Shown piece after piece: positions 14,093 through 28,234 of a DNA stretch of 64,000 nt. Every line of letters starts with the position of its first letter. Within the stretch, counting starts at the first letter, position 1. Source of the DNA: Gamarada debralockiae (Eukaryota; Ascomycota; Leotiomycetes; Helotiales; Hyphodiscaceae); assembly GCA_002803225.1 (NCBI GenBank), contig NXFV01001733.1, positions 105,659 to 169,658 on the forward strand. Direction: 5' to 3'. The notes under the pieces were generated by a model. It was not told the origin of the DNA and made no database searches. It saw only the letters and a list, made by a program, of their open reading frames with translations. Position numbers and translations under genes: made by a program.

Positions 14093-14373
14093 TATGTCCT
14101 TCTGAACAACTCGTGCTGGTTTTGTAGCCTCCGGGGAGGACTTTGACCAAAGGAAGTTCGCCAGTATGAAGGATGTTCCTAGTTCGAAGGAGGTACAAAT
14201 CTTTCGAGCTCTGAGTAATTGACGCCTTTCGATTTGTAAATCATAGAGGCGAGCTCTAGAGCTCGTGGGGGTCACTTCTTTAGCTTATCGGATGACGTTA
14301 ATAAAAGAGCTCGTGGGCCCCTGGAGTTCTCCAAAGGTTTTTCCTTTTCTACTTTTCCCATCATGTTTTGTAA
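14093..14373. promoter_or_regulatory. Shared promoter of MIX23 and mitochondrial carrier, with 16-bp palindrome
   Basis: A 281-bp interval between divergent start codons of two mitochondrial-protein genes. It contains a perfect 16-bp palindrome at 14250-14265 (CGAGCTCTAGAGCTCG), and GAGCTCGTGGG recurs about 50 bp downstream. The position suggests a shared regulatory element; this is inference. Confidence 0.45.
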
Positions 14374-15624
14374 ATGTCGAATACTCACACCGATGTGCTC
14401 CTGGTGAGTTGTTACTTTCTTTCGGGCGTTGGTTGTGACGATAGTATCGTTGCTGCGATTAGCACTTAACAGTGGTGTGGTTTGAAATTGGGGGTCACGT
14501 TTTGGGGCATGCCTAAGACGACGACATTTTTCGTGACATTCTTTTGCTGTTGGAAGTACCCTGGAAGCTTAGGCTGATTTGAGATAGGCTGGAGCCTTTG
14601 CTGCTTTTACTGTTGATCTCTTAGTATACCCTTTGGACACTCTGAAGACGCGATTTCAAAGTCCAGATTACAAGAAGATCTACTATGATACATCAAATAA
14701 TGTCATCAATCGAAGACTCCTCTTTCGAGGATTGTATCAGGGGGTGGGGAGTGTTATTTTAATTACTATTCCCTCGTGTGAGTGTGCTGTTCTGTTCTGC
14801 CTTTGCAGATTCTGACTCCAATAGCTGGGGCGTTCTTCACCACGTACGAGGCAGTCAAGTCCCTGCTCACGAAGGCCAATCCAACTCTTAGTAGCTCTTC
14901 CTCACGTCTGATACCTCAACCTTTCATTCATAGCGCGGCTTCAGCCACAGCTGAGCTTGCGTCATGTTTCATCCTGACGCCTGCTGAGGTTCTCAAGCAG
15001 AATGCTCAGATGATCCGGAAACCCGCCGGAGCATCAGCATCCAAATCTTCGACTGTCTTCCAGCCATCGGTGACCATGCAAACGCTGAGGCATTTCAAAA
15101 GACCATCGCAACTATGGAGAGGCTACTCTGCTCTAGCTGCTCGGAACCTACCTTTCACCGCCATGCAATTCCCTATGTTTGAGCATTTGAAGGCTAGCAT
15201 CCAAGAGTATCAGAAAAAGAATAGCACTTTCACAGGCAGTTTGACAGAGACTGCTTTGACAACAGCGGTCAGCGCTGGTAGTGCTGGGTCCATCGCTGCC
15301 GTAATCACAACTCCAGTCGATGTTGTGAAGACACGAATCATGCTTTCGGCTGCGGGAGAAAGTTCCGAGAACCAAGCAAAGGAGGTTGAGAAGGCCAGGA
15401 ATCAGGGACAGTCGCTCCCAAAACTTGCCAGCGAAAAAGTTGTCACCAAGAAAAGCAGCCTTACTGTCGCCCGCGAGGTCATGGCGGAGAGCGGAATAAA
15501 AGGCCTATTCAGAGGTGGGACTCTGAGAGCTGCTTGGACTGCATTGGGCAGTGGGCTTTATCTCGGCGTATACGAAAGTGGAAAGGTTTTCCTGGGCGAC
15601 AGACAGGAAAGCCAGGACAGATGA
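14374..15624 (+). CDS. Mitochondrial carrier family protein (SLC25, PET8-like)
   Basis: Inner-membrane solute carrier with three repeats and six helices. Exons: 14374-14403, 14588-14777 and 14825-15624, giving 339 residues. Repeat 1 has YPLDTLKTRFQS; repeat 2 has the divergent signature TPAEVLKQNAQ; repeat 3 has TTPVDVVKTRIM. The PAEVxKQxxQ form in repeat 2 resembles the S-adenosylmethionine carriers (PET8/SLC25A26), but the substrate cannot be fixed from this. Intron 2 must end at the TAG at 14824: only this acceptor restores frame (IPSSGAFFTTYE), and a CTGAC branch site precedes it. Intron 1 is long (184 nt), so the first exon (MSNTHTDVLL) is less certain. It is divergent from MIX23. Confidence 0.85.
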
Positions 15625-16552
15625 ATAGAACCATCCATTTGTACTGAGGGGTTCGAGGCCAGTCGGATCTCTTCCAAACAACAATTTGGAAGTATGCGCT
15701 GTCACCTCTTCGATTCAACGTCCATTTAGTGGAAATCGTGCTACCGTCAAACTTCAGCACGTGAATATTTTTGCAGGCGTGTTATCTTGTCGACCACTCT
15801 CAACATTCGAAGGAACCACGGCTTTCACCCCTCTCCCGACGTCGGAGCCTGGTTCTGGATAATTCAGTCGATAAATTGAGGAGGGTATCAAGCTGTGAGA
15901 CGGAGGTAACGGAAGTGATTGGTGGCCGCCCTCAGACGATAACAAAATCGATTGGCTGTGGTTGGATTTATGCACCTGAAGTGCAGCCTTGGTATAAATC
16001 AAGCGGTGAGGCTCTAGCCCAAAGGAATGCGTTAATCCGCTTCCCAGGATAGATATACTTTTCTTCGTCATCGAACTTGTTGAGGATTTTTATCCAACGG
16101 GCTATCGCAGTAGGATGGCACTGCATTCCACGAAGTTTTCTATCTTTCGGTCTCGTAAGAGAAATGGAATCACTCGCTGCATTTCAACTGCGAAGAATGA
16201 GTTTTGACATCACGCCAGAGTTGGAAAGTGCCGTTCTCTTATCTCTTTCAACGGCACGAACAATGGTGTCTTGACAGCTGGTACCGATCATTGTGCATCG
16301 CAGCGGCCCCACAATTTGAAGACGCCATCCGGTCAATATTTCCATCCCCCATATCTTCCTGGGGTTTCTGGGTTGGGTTTGAGTTAGAGTAGTCGATGGA
16401 AGGAGCCTTTTGAGTGAAAAAGACGTAATCCTTTCTTTACCGATCTCGCCATCGATACGAGCCATAACGCCATATCACGACCTCTTAAAATCAAATTGAA
16501 CAACTTCCCCTATGACTCGTTTGCTTTGCTCCTAGAAAGTTCTATCCTTATC
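15625..16552. other. Intergenic region, no gene seen
   Basis: About 930 bp between two plus-strand genes. The open frames here are short, overlap on both strands and have no recognisable motif. It likely contains the 3' region of the carrier gene and the promoter of the next gene. Confidence 0.5.
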
Positions 16553-17463
16553 ATGGCATCTTTCCTTTACCGGCATATCTTGCGTCCGACGTAAGTGCTG
16601 CCTTTCCCCGTCACTCTTTTGACTTGTTGTTCACGGTCTCAAGAATTCCCTTGTTCAGAGTTCGAGGGAGCCACTCTCGATCAAGATTTCTATCGTCTCC
16701 ATTCGTTAGATTGAACCTGCAAAGTCGGTCAGCCATGGCTCTCACCCCATCCACTCCTTTGGACTCTGAGTGTGTCACCCTTACTCGCCCTCCCACCAAA
16801 CTGGAGAGTACTGCCACCGTTCAATTGTCTCCCCCAAGCCTCGATGCAGGCAATGAGAACTTCCTCGTCGTCTCTCCATATGATGAACTGCCACATCTCT
16901 TGGATTTGCGTACCCTGGACACGGCAAACCGACTTCTCGCCAAAGCCCTCGTCGAATTGAAGTGCTTACGAGACGATTACGCCACTGCTCCCTACGTCGA
17001 AACCTTCAACTGGTCTGAGGTCATCCAATCCGTCAATGACCTGGCTTCTCGTTCCGGGTTCACATGGAAGGAACAGGCTTTCTACATCGTTGTCTTCCGA
17101 TCTCAAATTCCACCAACCACCGTCTACGCTGACCTCGGAGTTCTTGACAAGGCTGCACATGCGGAGGCAACCAAGAGCGGAGGATTCCTCAAGTAAGTCA
17201 AGCTTGCGCTTCTTCCAAACGAAAAACTGCTGATCCATGATTTCCGTAGGTATTGGTTTGGATCACCTGATCAGGATGGACGGAACTTGGCAACCTGCGT
17301 TTGGCGAAACCAGGAGGATGCTAAGATTGGAAGTGTTGGGGAGGCTCATCGACGTGCTGCTGGTGCTACGAGATTCCTCTATACTGAATGGAGAATTGAA
17401 CGCCTCAAGCTTCTCATCAAGGATGCCGCTGCGGATTGGGAGATCACTAAGTGGGTTGACTAA
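16553..17463 (+). CDS. Conserved fungal protein with predicted mitochondrial presequence (UPF0643-like)
   Basis: I do not recognise a defined function; it resembles the uncharacterised fungal UPF0643 group. Exons: 16553-16590, 16659-17192 and 17250-17463, giving 261 residues. Splicing the first intron (GTAAGT donor, TTCAG acceptor) joins an N-terminus rich in R, L and S with no acidic residue (MASFLYRHILRPTVRGSHSR) in frame to the body, a typical mitochondrial targeting sequence. A second in-frame ATG at 16735 would give a shorter, presumably cytosolic form. The body contains helical segments (TANRLLAKALVELKCLRDDY, TWKEQAFYIVVFRSQIP) and a conserved C-terminus (YWFGSPDQDGRNLATCVWR, FLYTEWRIERLKLLI). 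Dual targeting by alternative starts is possible but unproven. Confidence 0.78.
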
Positions 17464-17991
17464 AAAGGCTGCCAACTTGACGTTCTGAGTCTGTAATGGA
17501 GAACATTGGAGTTATGATGTTTTGACTTGCTTGTATTTGGCGGCATGGAGTTGCTGGAGCACGTGGAATAGATGGGAGCTGGAGGATAGATAGACTGCTT
17601 TGCTAGACAAAATAGAAGAGCTTCATTGCTCCAACTTTCAGCAAAAAAATTTCCTACAAGAGGTTTGATTTTATATGGAACACATGATCCGTCCCTGAGA
17701 GTAAAGTATGAGTGGACACTTTTACGTTTCATCACGTAGGCAATGTTTTATTCACAAAGGATGAGCGACTCAAAAAAACCGCGGGGTAACGAGTAAAGGA
17801 TGGCTGCGCTTTTGGTTGAGATTCCCGGCTACCGGAGTTCATCCCACACAAACCTCGATTAATCTTCAAAAAGTTCGTGGCTTTGCGACGACGACCCGGG
17901 ACCGCGCAACTATTCAACTTTGCATTCGTTTCGCATCTATTTCGAGTTCATCTCCAAGGTAACCAGATCATACATCTACACGGTACCCATC
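17464..17991. promoter_or_regulatory. Intergenic region upstream of eIF3h
   Basis: About 530 bp between two same-strand genes. It holds the 3' end of the preceding gene and the eIF3h promoter and leader. No motif stands out and no further gene is seen. Confidence 0.45.
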
Positions 17992-19196
17992 ATGGCGGAC
18001 ACGACCTTAAAGGAGGTTCCTTTGAACTCGGTGCAGGTTGAGGCACTGGTAAGAATAGTCTGCTCATCGCAAGGAGTTCTCGAGGCTAATGATATGTATA
18101 GGTGGTTATGAAGATTGTCAAGGCATGTGCTGCAGCCTTCCCAACGACTGCTACGGGATCTATTGTCGGCATGGACGTCAACGGAACCCTTCAAATCACC
18201 AACTCCTTCCCATTCCCCGCTCCAGACATTGCAGCCTCCGACTCGCACCCAAACGATCATATGGCCGCTTCGAACATTGCTGCAGCAGCTCCTCGATCAA
18301 AAGCAAATGTCACATACCAAAACGAGATGATCAAGTATCTGCGAGAGGTAAATGTGGATGCAAACAACGTTGGATGGTACACGAGCGCAAATATGGGCAA
18401 CTTTATCAATACCAGCTTGATCGAGAATCAGTACTACTACCAGAAGGAGATCAATGAGAGAACTGTTGCTTTGGTTCATGACGTTAGCAGAAGTTCCCAG
18501 GGTGCTTTGAGCCTGCGAGCCTTCAGATTATCTCCAACCTTTATGGCTGCGTACAAGGAAAGCAAGTTCACCACAGAAAAGTAAGCAATAATACGAGAAG
18601 ACACCTTGAACGTCTACTAACAGTTCAACAGCATGCAAAAGTCGAAGCTCACATACAAAGACATCTTGGTTGAATTACCGATCATTGTCCACAACTCCCA
18701 TCTCCTAACCTCGTTCTTGCACCAACTTCCTGCCCCACCCGCTAAGACCGAACTCGAATTCCCTGCCAGTCTTGCAGATCTCACCAGAGAATCTCCCCAA
18801 ATCCCTCTATACCCCAACCTCGAGTCTCTGGACCTTTCCATCGACCCATACCTTGAGAGAACTTGCGACATGCTGTTAGACAGTATCGAGACCCATTATA
18901 CCGAACTCAACAACTACCAATATTTCCAAAGACAGCTGGCTCGTGAGCAAACCAAGGTTACGGCGTGGAAGACAAAGCGTGCTGCTGAGAATGCCCAACG
19001 AGCGACGCAGAAGTTGGCACCTCTACCGGAGGATGAGTGGGAGAGATTGTTCAAGCTTCCTACCGAGCCGAGCAGATTGGAGAGTATGTTGAATGCGAAG
19101 CAAGTGGATCAGTATTCAAGACAGGTGGATGGATTTACTGCTAGCATTACTGGTAAGATGTTCGCTGTTAAGAGCAATCTTTTGCCAGATTCTTAA
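17992..19196 (+). CDS. Translation initiation factor eIF3 subunit h
   Basis: MPN-domain subunit of eIF3, which acts in 43S preinitiation complex assembly on the small ribosomal subunit. Exons: 17992-18048, 18102-18580 and 18632-19196, giving 366 residues. The MPN fold covers roughly residues 14-160: [60 protein letters not shown]. The JAMM metalloprotease histidines are absent, as expected for eIF3h. The C-terminal half is helical and contains [20 protein letters not shown], a family hallmark. The second intron has a CTAAC branch site. The start ATG is preceded by CATC and gives the expected short leader [19 protein letters not shown]. Confidence 0.95.
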
Positions 19197-21365
<2,169 letters not shown>

Positions 21366-22349
21366 ATTTCTTTCACTTCTGGTGTCTGGTATTTCCTTTG
21401 TTAAGGGAGCGAAACTTTCAACACGATTAATGATGGCATGATTTGGGAAAAGCATTTGTCTTCAACGGCATACACAAGAATTTTCCAGGAAAAGTTTCAA
21501 CAATGGGTTTTTACTTTACATCAGCGAATGGCGTTACTTGGCTCTTCAACCATGGTCAAGTAGAAGTCTGTCTTTTGCTTAGACACAAGAACAGATTTTG
21601 TTCTATAGAAATTCAATCACTGCTCCAGCAGAGTATTGCAAGTAACCTTTGACCATGATCTGGAACCGGATTGAACAACGCATTGTGATCAAATCTTTTC
21701 CCATGTTCTTGAAGTGAAGACCACTGGCATTTGGACCCATGCTCAAGGCTCCAAACATGAAAATCTGGACAAATCAGATATGCAGAGGAAAGTTCTTCAA
21801 AATCATCAACAATACTGCGTCAAACCCAATTTTCAATACATAGATCTAGGCACAGTTCAGTGGAGCCTTTCACGAGCTTTTCCGAAACTCTCAAGGTTAC
21901 CCAAAATCCTCGAGAAAGGGATGGGCTTCTCTCTCGCTTCTATCCATTGGTTAAGCCATCTGCCGGCAGCCCTGCTCAGAATTCTGCCTCGTCAACCGTC
22001 ATGTAAGCCTCGACCAACGGCATTCTTCATTCCAGTATCTCCCTCCACCCCCTTCAAAGAAAACTCTCTACCAAACAAGGCTGTAAGAATTTTTCTCTTG
22101 AGATCTCTTCTTTCTCACAATGTTATCATCGATCCTTGTTCGTTTCAAACATCCTCGCCCTCGTATCAAATCTCCTTGCTGCCCTGGATGATTTAAATCG
22201 ACTCAAACTGAACGATTGCATATGGCACAGCCTTGTGTGAGACTGCCACTACAACTCTTTCAATCACACGCAAATTGTGAGCTCTTTCCCTAAACACCAG
22301 AACCAGGCATTTTTATTGCTGATTACGATGCAATCCAGCAGTGACGGAA
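21366..22349. promoter_or_regulatory. Intergenic region upstream of the large membrane protein
   Basis: About 980 bp with no supported gene. An open frame at 21714-22196 on the plus strand has no recognisable sequence. The region most likely holds the SAH1 3' end and the promoter and leader of the following gene. Confidence 0.45.
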
Positions 22350-25266
22350 ATGTTCTCTCGACATATCGCCAGACAAGAAGATAGCCTGAGCCTAGCAACA
22401 ACAGTTGCTGGTAGCAATAGCCCATCCTCATATGGCGGCATTTCACTATCCTCGGCGAGCCCTTTGTCTCGCAATTCACGGCGGGGGACCAGATATACAG
22501 GCCCGAAGAGAACATTTTCTCTTGTACGTGCGAGCGACTCAAAGAACACTTTTCGCTTAGTCGATAAGGCCCCTGAGAGAGTAGGAGTCCCGAAGGCACC
22601 ATCTGTCAATTTAGACTCCTGGGGCGATTATCATGTGGACTTCATTGAATCAGGTGCCTTCTCTGAGGTCACGACGGCGGTCAACAGTGAGTTCCCGTCA
22701 CCATGCGGGTATGAAACGGACCGTATCTCGGGGACTGAAAATAACCCTCAACCACCCCAGATCGGCAAGGTCATGACCTCAGGTATACAGCGGAGCCGTA
22801 TCTCCGCAGATAGCAGCTCCACAGAGGCCGCGCAGAATCCAGGTGACACTTGGAGTAACCTTTATCTCGATACCGAGGAGTTCATACCTTCAATCTTGTC
22901 TTCGACAAGTGATACCAAGCAACCGGCAGCCACTCCCTCTCTAGCAAGCATGATCAAAGCTCGAATCAAAAAGAGTGGGAAAGGTTTTGTCATACGATTG
23001 CTACACCAAGGAAGATCAGGCCGTGAAGAGATAGCAGATGTACACATGTCTGCCGAAGTGGACAATCAAAAATGGATATCCAGTTGGCTCAGAGAAGGAG
23101 GGCGAGTTCCTACGGCGACAGATGATGGCCTCATAACGCTGCGGTACGAAGCGACCACCCCCGCGAAACCCCCGATTCCTGTCACAGTCGCGCCGCCGAG
23201 ACGGCCACCTCCCAGGGTGCCAATAGATGCAATCTCTATTGATCCTCTCCGTATGACCGAAGAAAGTACAGCGGAAATTGAGGGTGCAGAGGTGCACGAG
23301 ATGATGGACACTTCAAAGCCAGTGGAGCTACATGGCACAGGCTACAAGCCATTTTCACAGAGACCGAAATCTCCAGCACCGTCAGTCGCCTCGAACACAT
23401 CGCAAGCAAGTCTTGTGAGTAGAAACTCTTTTAAAGGCCTTCCTCCAGGATCCGATTCCCCGGGCTCACACGAAGACAACTTTTCTCTACCGAATAGTCC
23501 TGACTCACCTTCTCTGGCCCGGGAATTCTCGTTCGCCGTATCTGAGCGGGCTTCCATTATAGGGACTCCAAGTTTTCATAACGATGCACAATTCACTCCA
23601 CCGGTTCCAAAGCCACCAGAGACAGTTATGAAGCATAGACGCCCGAACCCACGAATGAAGGCGTCACGCTCTACTGTCTCGTTTAAAGATGTCAAGTCGA
23701 ACCATTTGCAGGACGATTCCTCACTGCCAAAGCCTCTTGCGAGCAGCTCAACTGACGAAGCAGCTACAAATAGGCCATTGGTATCTAGTAGCCAATTAGC
23801 GAATGACGATGGAAGTCATTCAACTGAGGGGACAAACTCAGAGAGATCACCCGTCCAGGATGATATGCATATTGATGGAACGCCAAAGAGCTCAAAGCCA
23901 AAGGCGCCTCTATCTCTGGTGACCCAGGATCAGCATCACCTAACACCTGACCAAGCCCCGCTTACCGAAGTATCCCCTAGACTATTGTCAGCCCTTGAGC
24001 AAATAGCTTCCCGGCTGGGAACGCAATACAGAAAGGAAAACTCCAGCTTCGGTTCTGAGAGCGGCATCGACTGGATGTACAATCACGATCATGCGAAAGT
24101 CCCAACTACAGCGACCGAAGTTGAGGACACAGTTCCTAACTCGCCGTCTTTTGGAAGGGGCCTACTTTCATTCACCGTATTGGCGACACATTCTCTTTTC
24201 AACACAATTCTTGACTTGCTGGGATCTCTTGTTGAAGGCTACGGAACATCATCGATCCCAAGAGACCATGTAAGAGTCAGATGGACATGCGTAAGTGTTT
24301 CCCTCCCCAGAACTCCTATTTCCCCTAACCATTCAGAAATGTGGAAAGAAATTATTCGACGATTTCATCGAGAACACACCGGGGGCTGCTCGACTTCTCG
24401 AACAGGAATTGAACCGACCACGTCAGCATGCCGGCAGCTCAGGCAGTGAAAGTAGTTCAATATCAGAGCCTTCGAGCCCGTCCCGGACTTCACTGCACAC
24501 TCAGAGTACATCAGCAACTTCAATTGATCCAGGAGACATCTCATCTGCAAGGCCTTTAAGTAGCCGAAATCCATATACTCCAATTCTCACAGCTAAAGGC
24601 TCTCTACTGAGATCAGACATCAGCCCTTTATATGATCAATTATGGCTTTTGACTTGCGCAGAGCGAGACAAATTCACAACGAAGCTTATGCATCTGGATG
24701 CGGATCAACAGAAGATTCGATCGGACAAAGAGCTTGCACTTTTGGTTAAAGAACAATATTCAACACTGCGTTCAAGTTGGCGACAGATTCTTCGCCTTCG
24801 TGGTTTGAACACTATCAAATTCGTGCAGTTCGAGGTCCATCGTTCAAAGGTCGTTGACATTAGAAAATGTCCCGACATCCCCACAGAAACAGACCTCGAC
24901 TATGACTTCGTGCATAGCGATCTCATCCCACCAGTCGGCGAGCGCTATCTCATGCATCTATTTCATCATCCTGAGGACTACGAGGACGAGCTTATAACTT
25001 ACAAACGTATACCCAAGAAGCGGGGGGCAATGCTTAAGGTTGAAAATTCAGATGTCGGAGTTGGATGGGGTATCCATTTAGTTGAAGGATTCTTGCCGTA
25101 TAAGGTATGGACACTGTTGACCTGTTTGTTTGTGCTGGTCAGTTTGGTGTTCGCGGTTACTTGGGCGGTCAAAAAGGGGGATGTTCAGGGTGCCTTTGGC
25201 GTTGCGGCTTATGTGTGTGCCCTTGCTACTTTAATGATTGGATGCAGTGTGGCATACTTGGAATGA
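22350..25266 (+). CDS. Large uncharacterised fungal membrane protein with WTCKCG motif
   Basis: Not assigned to a named family. Exons: 22350-24290 and 24337-25266 (GTAAGT donor, CTAAC-containing branch region), giving 956 residues. The first 620 residues are serine/proline-rich and probably disordered. The splice junction builds a compact motif WTCKCGKKLFDDFIENTPGA, which in my recollection recurs in uncharacterised ascomycete proteins. It is followed by a second low-complexity stretch. A folded C-terminal domain comes next: DKFTTKLMHLDADQQKIRSD, WRQILRLRGLNTIKFVQFEV, and CPDIPTETDLDYDFVHSDLI. Two hydrophobic helices end the protein (VWTLLTCLFVLVSLVFAVTW; GVAAYVCALATLMIGCSVAY), suggesting a membrane anchor. 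The open frame upstream of 22350 lacks an ATG in phase, so this start is the first usable one. Confidence 0.75.
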
Positions 25267-25907
25267 GCTTCTCCATCGTTAAACATGCTGCGAGCTTACT
25301 CTAAGTCTGCTCTGCTCTGCTTCACTTCGTTCGCTGAACCTTCATGGCAGTACCTCCATTGTGCTCTGGTCAGAAATAATCGGCTGTAAGAGTCTCCTTT
25401 CTGTGCTTAAGTCATACCTTTGTGATCCAACCATTGTGCTCGAGGTAACTTCCCGCATAGACTGCATCTGCTAGACAATTCAAACAATGAAGAAAGGCCT
25501 TGGACAGAGCTTCCCAGTACAGCCTGCCAAATTTTGGCGATTTATAGGTGACTTGGTTTCTGGGAGTGGCTTACTATTTGGTGGGAATACAGCAAGTGAG
25601 GGCTTTTGTTTCAAGGCGTAGCTCACATGCCCCCTGGCGTTGGGAGTACTTTATTCTTGTCACCGCGAGTATTGGTATTGGAGGCTGCATACGACTTTAC
25701 ATGTTGAATTTCAGGACTGAAAGCCAAAGCTACGATGCCTATACCAGCCATCCGCCATGATTGCCTTATGCTTCCTAACATCCTATCAATCTTTATTCCC
25801 ACCATATCATTCTCGCCGTGATTTGTACATTGACTTCCACGTCACCAAGTTCCTTGCCTTGCCATCGATATGACCATAGCAGACACTGTCAATCCCAAGC
25901 TACCACC
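25267..25907. other. Intergenic region, no gene seen
   Basis: About 640 bp after the membrane protein gene. Short frames (such as 25548-25760) have no recognisable features. It marks the left border of an eroded patch. Confidence 0.5.
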
Positions 25908-26352
25908 TCACTCTATTCCAATGATACATCCAGTTGCCTTATCAATCCTCAACCAGTGACTCTTCAGCGTGCCATCATTTAATGCAGTGATCATCAACTC
26001 CATATCATCAATTCCTTCGCCGTTTTCGGTATCGTCATCGGCATCTTCGTCTTCTCCGCTCAGGTCACGGTTCACGTTGTTCGGACATTCGCTGTGGTCG
26101 TTGATACGCATTTGGAGGAACTCGTGACTATCGGGGGCGTTGAATAGGAGAATGAGGAGGAGGTGAATGACGTATACGACCATCGTACCGCTGCTGGTTA
26201 CTTGTACTAAAGTCAGGGTCATTCTTCGAAGCTGGAATAAGTAACATACCTTCGCTGAGGACCATGATTTGTTCAAATAGTAGTGTGACTGATGGTGAGA
26301 TTTCCTTGGGATGGTGTTGAAGTTGGCAAGAATCGCATCGAAACATAAACAT
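25908..26352 (-). CDS. Small hypothetical protein with one membrane segment and acidic linker
   Basis: Unrecognised. Two exons are suggested, 26250-26352 and 25908-26206, joined by an intron with a good GTATGT donor, a CTGAC branch site and a TTTAG acceptor; the phases match. The product would be 133 residues. It begins MFMFRCDSCQLQHHPKEISP, with a lone CxxC pair. A hydrophobic run follows (TMVVYVIHLLLILLFNAP), then an acidic stretch (SGEDEDADDDTENGEGIDD), and it ends GCIIGIE. It may have further 5' exons, or it may be a remnant. It lies next to damaged genes and has no family match I can name, so confidence is low. Confidence 0.35.
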
Positions 26353-26498
26353 ATCTCTTTGTGGTCGGCGAATCCTTCTCTTCACTCGCCTGCGCTCCCA
26401 CGCTAAAATTCACTACTCCCCCCTTTTTCACCTTCCCCACGTCGCTTAAATCCAAAAGCAGCAACCAACCCCTCAATTCCTCAACCTTCGATCTTCTC

Positions 26499-27408
26499 AT
26501 GACATTCAACACGATTATCAACAACACGGTCTCCTCTTACCCTTTCAACTCCGTACTCCAATCCCACATCACATCAATATTAGCGATGGAGGACTCCCAG
26601 GAGATTCACGACCGCGAAACGGAGGCCCTCAAGTCCAGCCACCTTGCGATAAGAGGACGGATTAAGGGTGACTTGGAGATGAACCTGCCGGTCAAAGACA
26701 CGACAGAACAATCATTCGTAAGCTCGACTTCCTGTAATACTCGCTGTATTAGTGGAAGGCTAATTCTTACACCCTAGATGTCGACCCGAATTGGATCATT
26801 TTTTCATTCTGTGGGAACCGCCTTCGTAAACTGGGGAAAGAATATCGCCATGGATGGTGTCTATGGTACGAGCAGACACTAGAACCACAATCTGCAGCCC
26901 GAACAAGAACAGACTCCATCACCCCTTATCGATCAGACCTCAGGCTCACTTCACCCCCAACTTCCAACCCAAGAACCCGAAGACATACAGAGTTTATTTG
27001 CACGGTTTCGAAGAGCTCACCCACGATACAACGGGAGCATCGAGGGCTTCAAAATTGCAATGATCATTTATCACCACCGTCTCTTCATAGAACCCTGCGA
27101 CCCTGGCCTCCTCGACGCTTATCTAGCAGAACAGGATCCTTACACCCTGTTATGCTCAAAGGCCAGGGAGCGCGGTTACGACTTTCCGAAGACATACCTC
27201 CCGCCACATTAACCTACTTTTTCGCAATGCCAAATACGCACAGGGAGTTGTTACGCCGGAGAAAGTGGAATCCTTCGTTTCTTCAAAGGAAGGTTGCCTT
27301 CTTTCGGACGACTATAAAACGCGCAAGCGACTTGACGAGAAGGCGCGTAGGCAAAGGGAGAGAGCGCGAGGTGGAATCAAGGATAAGCGGAAGGCGGGGG
27401 CTGCGTAG
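26499..27408 (+). pseudogene. Unrecognised gene, probably broken by a stop and a frameshift
   Basis: Coding-like sequence of unknown family. Exon 26499-26717 (begins MTFNTIINNTVSSYPFNS) is joined in phase to 26778 by an intron with GTAAGC and CCTAG signals. The frame then meets TAG at 26880-26882. Reading resumes in the same frame at 26883 with convincing protein (DIQSLFARFRRAHPRYNGS, MIIYHHRLFIEPCDPGLLDA) until TAA at 27210. A second coding-like block is in the frame one base later (NLLFRNAKYAQGVVTPEKVE) and ends at 27408 with a basic tail. A 57-nt intron 26826-26882 (GTAAAC...CTAG) could remove the first stop, but no intron with matching phase explains the second break. It may therefore be a recent pseudogene or a misassembled base. 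Confidence 0.45.
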
Positions 27409-28234
27409 TTCCATATTTTCGAGGGTTTCATGGGTATTTGCAGGTAAGGTCAAATAACAATTTGCGAAATATTCATTATACGTACATATTCAAAAGGGAG
27501 AACATTTGCGACGTTTCGGCTGGGTTAGGCGGGCAGAGCCATGTATTCTAAACTTCTCATCTGGTCTTGCACTTAGCAGCAGAAGAATGAAACTTCATCA
27601 TAGGTCAGGCACAGGAAAATCATGCATCATACATCAGAACTCCCCTTTTCTTAATATCTTTATGCAATCCCTCCTTGAGAACGTTCACCTTGGTGGACTT
27701 GCAATAGAATGCTTCGTATTGAAAAGCAGGACCATTGACCTGTAGCAAATCAAATAGGTTCCGAGGAAACATCCACCCTCACTTAACATTGACATGAAAC
27801 TTGATAAGTTCGCAGTTCTAAGCCACTCATGTGGTCTGGAATTTCCCCAAGGCCAAGAGTTTAGGTGTAGATAGTTCCAATAGCAACGGCTTCTACATTC
27901 CTCTTATAATGAAAGTCCAGAGATAGTATTCTCGGGAGAGTTTGCTCTGCTCTATGGGTACCACACCAAAAGGAAACATACTAACTCTTATACGTAATAT
28001 CCATCATTTTGCTGATGCTACGGCCATTCTGCCTATGCCTCATCCAACCAACAATTGTTGGATTTATTCCACCTTGCGAATTCCTGGCCGTTTTGCTCCC
28101 TCTCCATCCACCTGCGAAAAGAACTGTTTTACCCGCTCTCTGATATCCGTCTTAGACATTCGCTCTTCACCCGACAGGTCTCACATAACGTGCTCGGTCT
28201 CCTCCGCCATGGCATAAAAATTTGCGTATGCCTT
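27409..28234. other. Eroded intergenic region
   Basis: About 830 bp with only short, unrelated open frames. It lies between the broken plus-strand gene and the C-terminal end of the helicase relic. I see no repeat boundary. Confidence 0.4.

Noticed and set aside
21714..22196. 160-codon plus-strand frame between SAH1 and the membrane protein gene
   Set aside because: Composition is not protein-like and no homology is evident; probably untranslated sequence.
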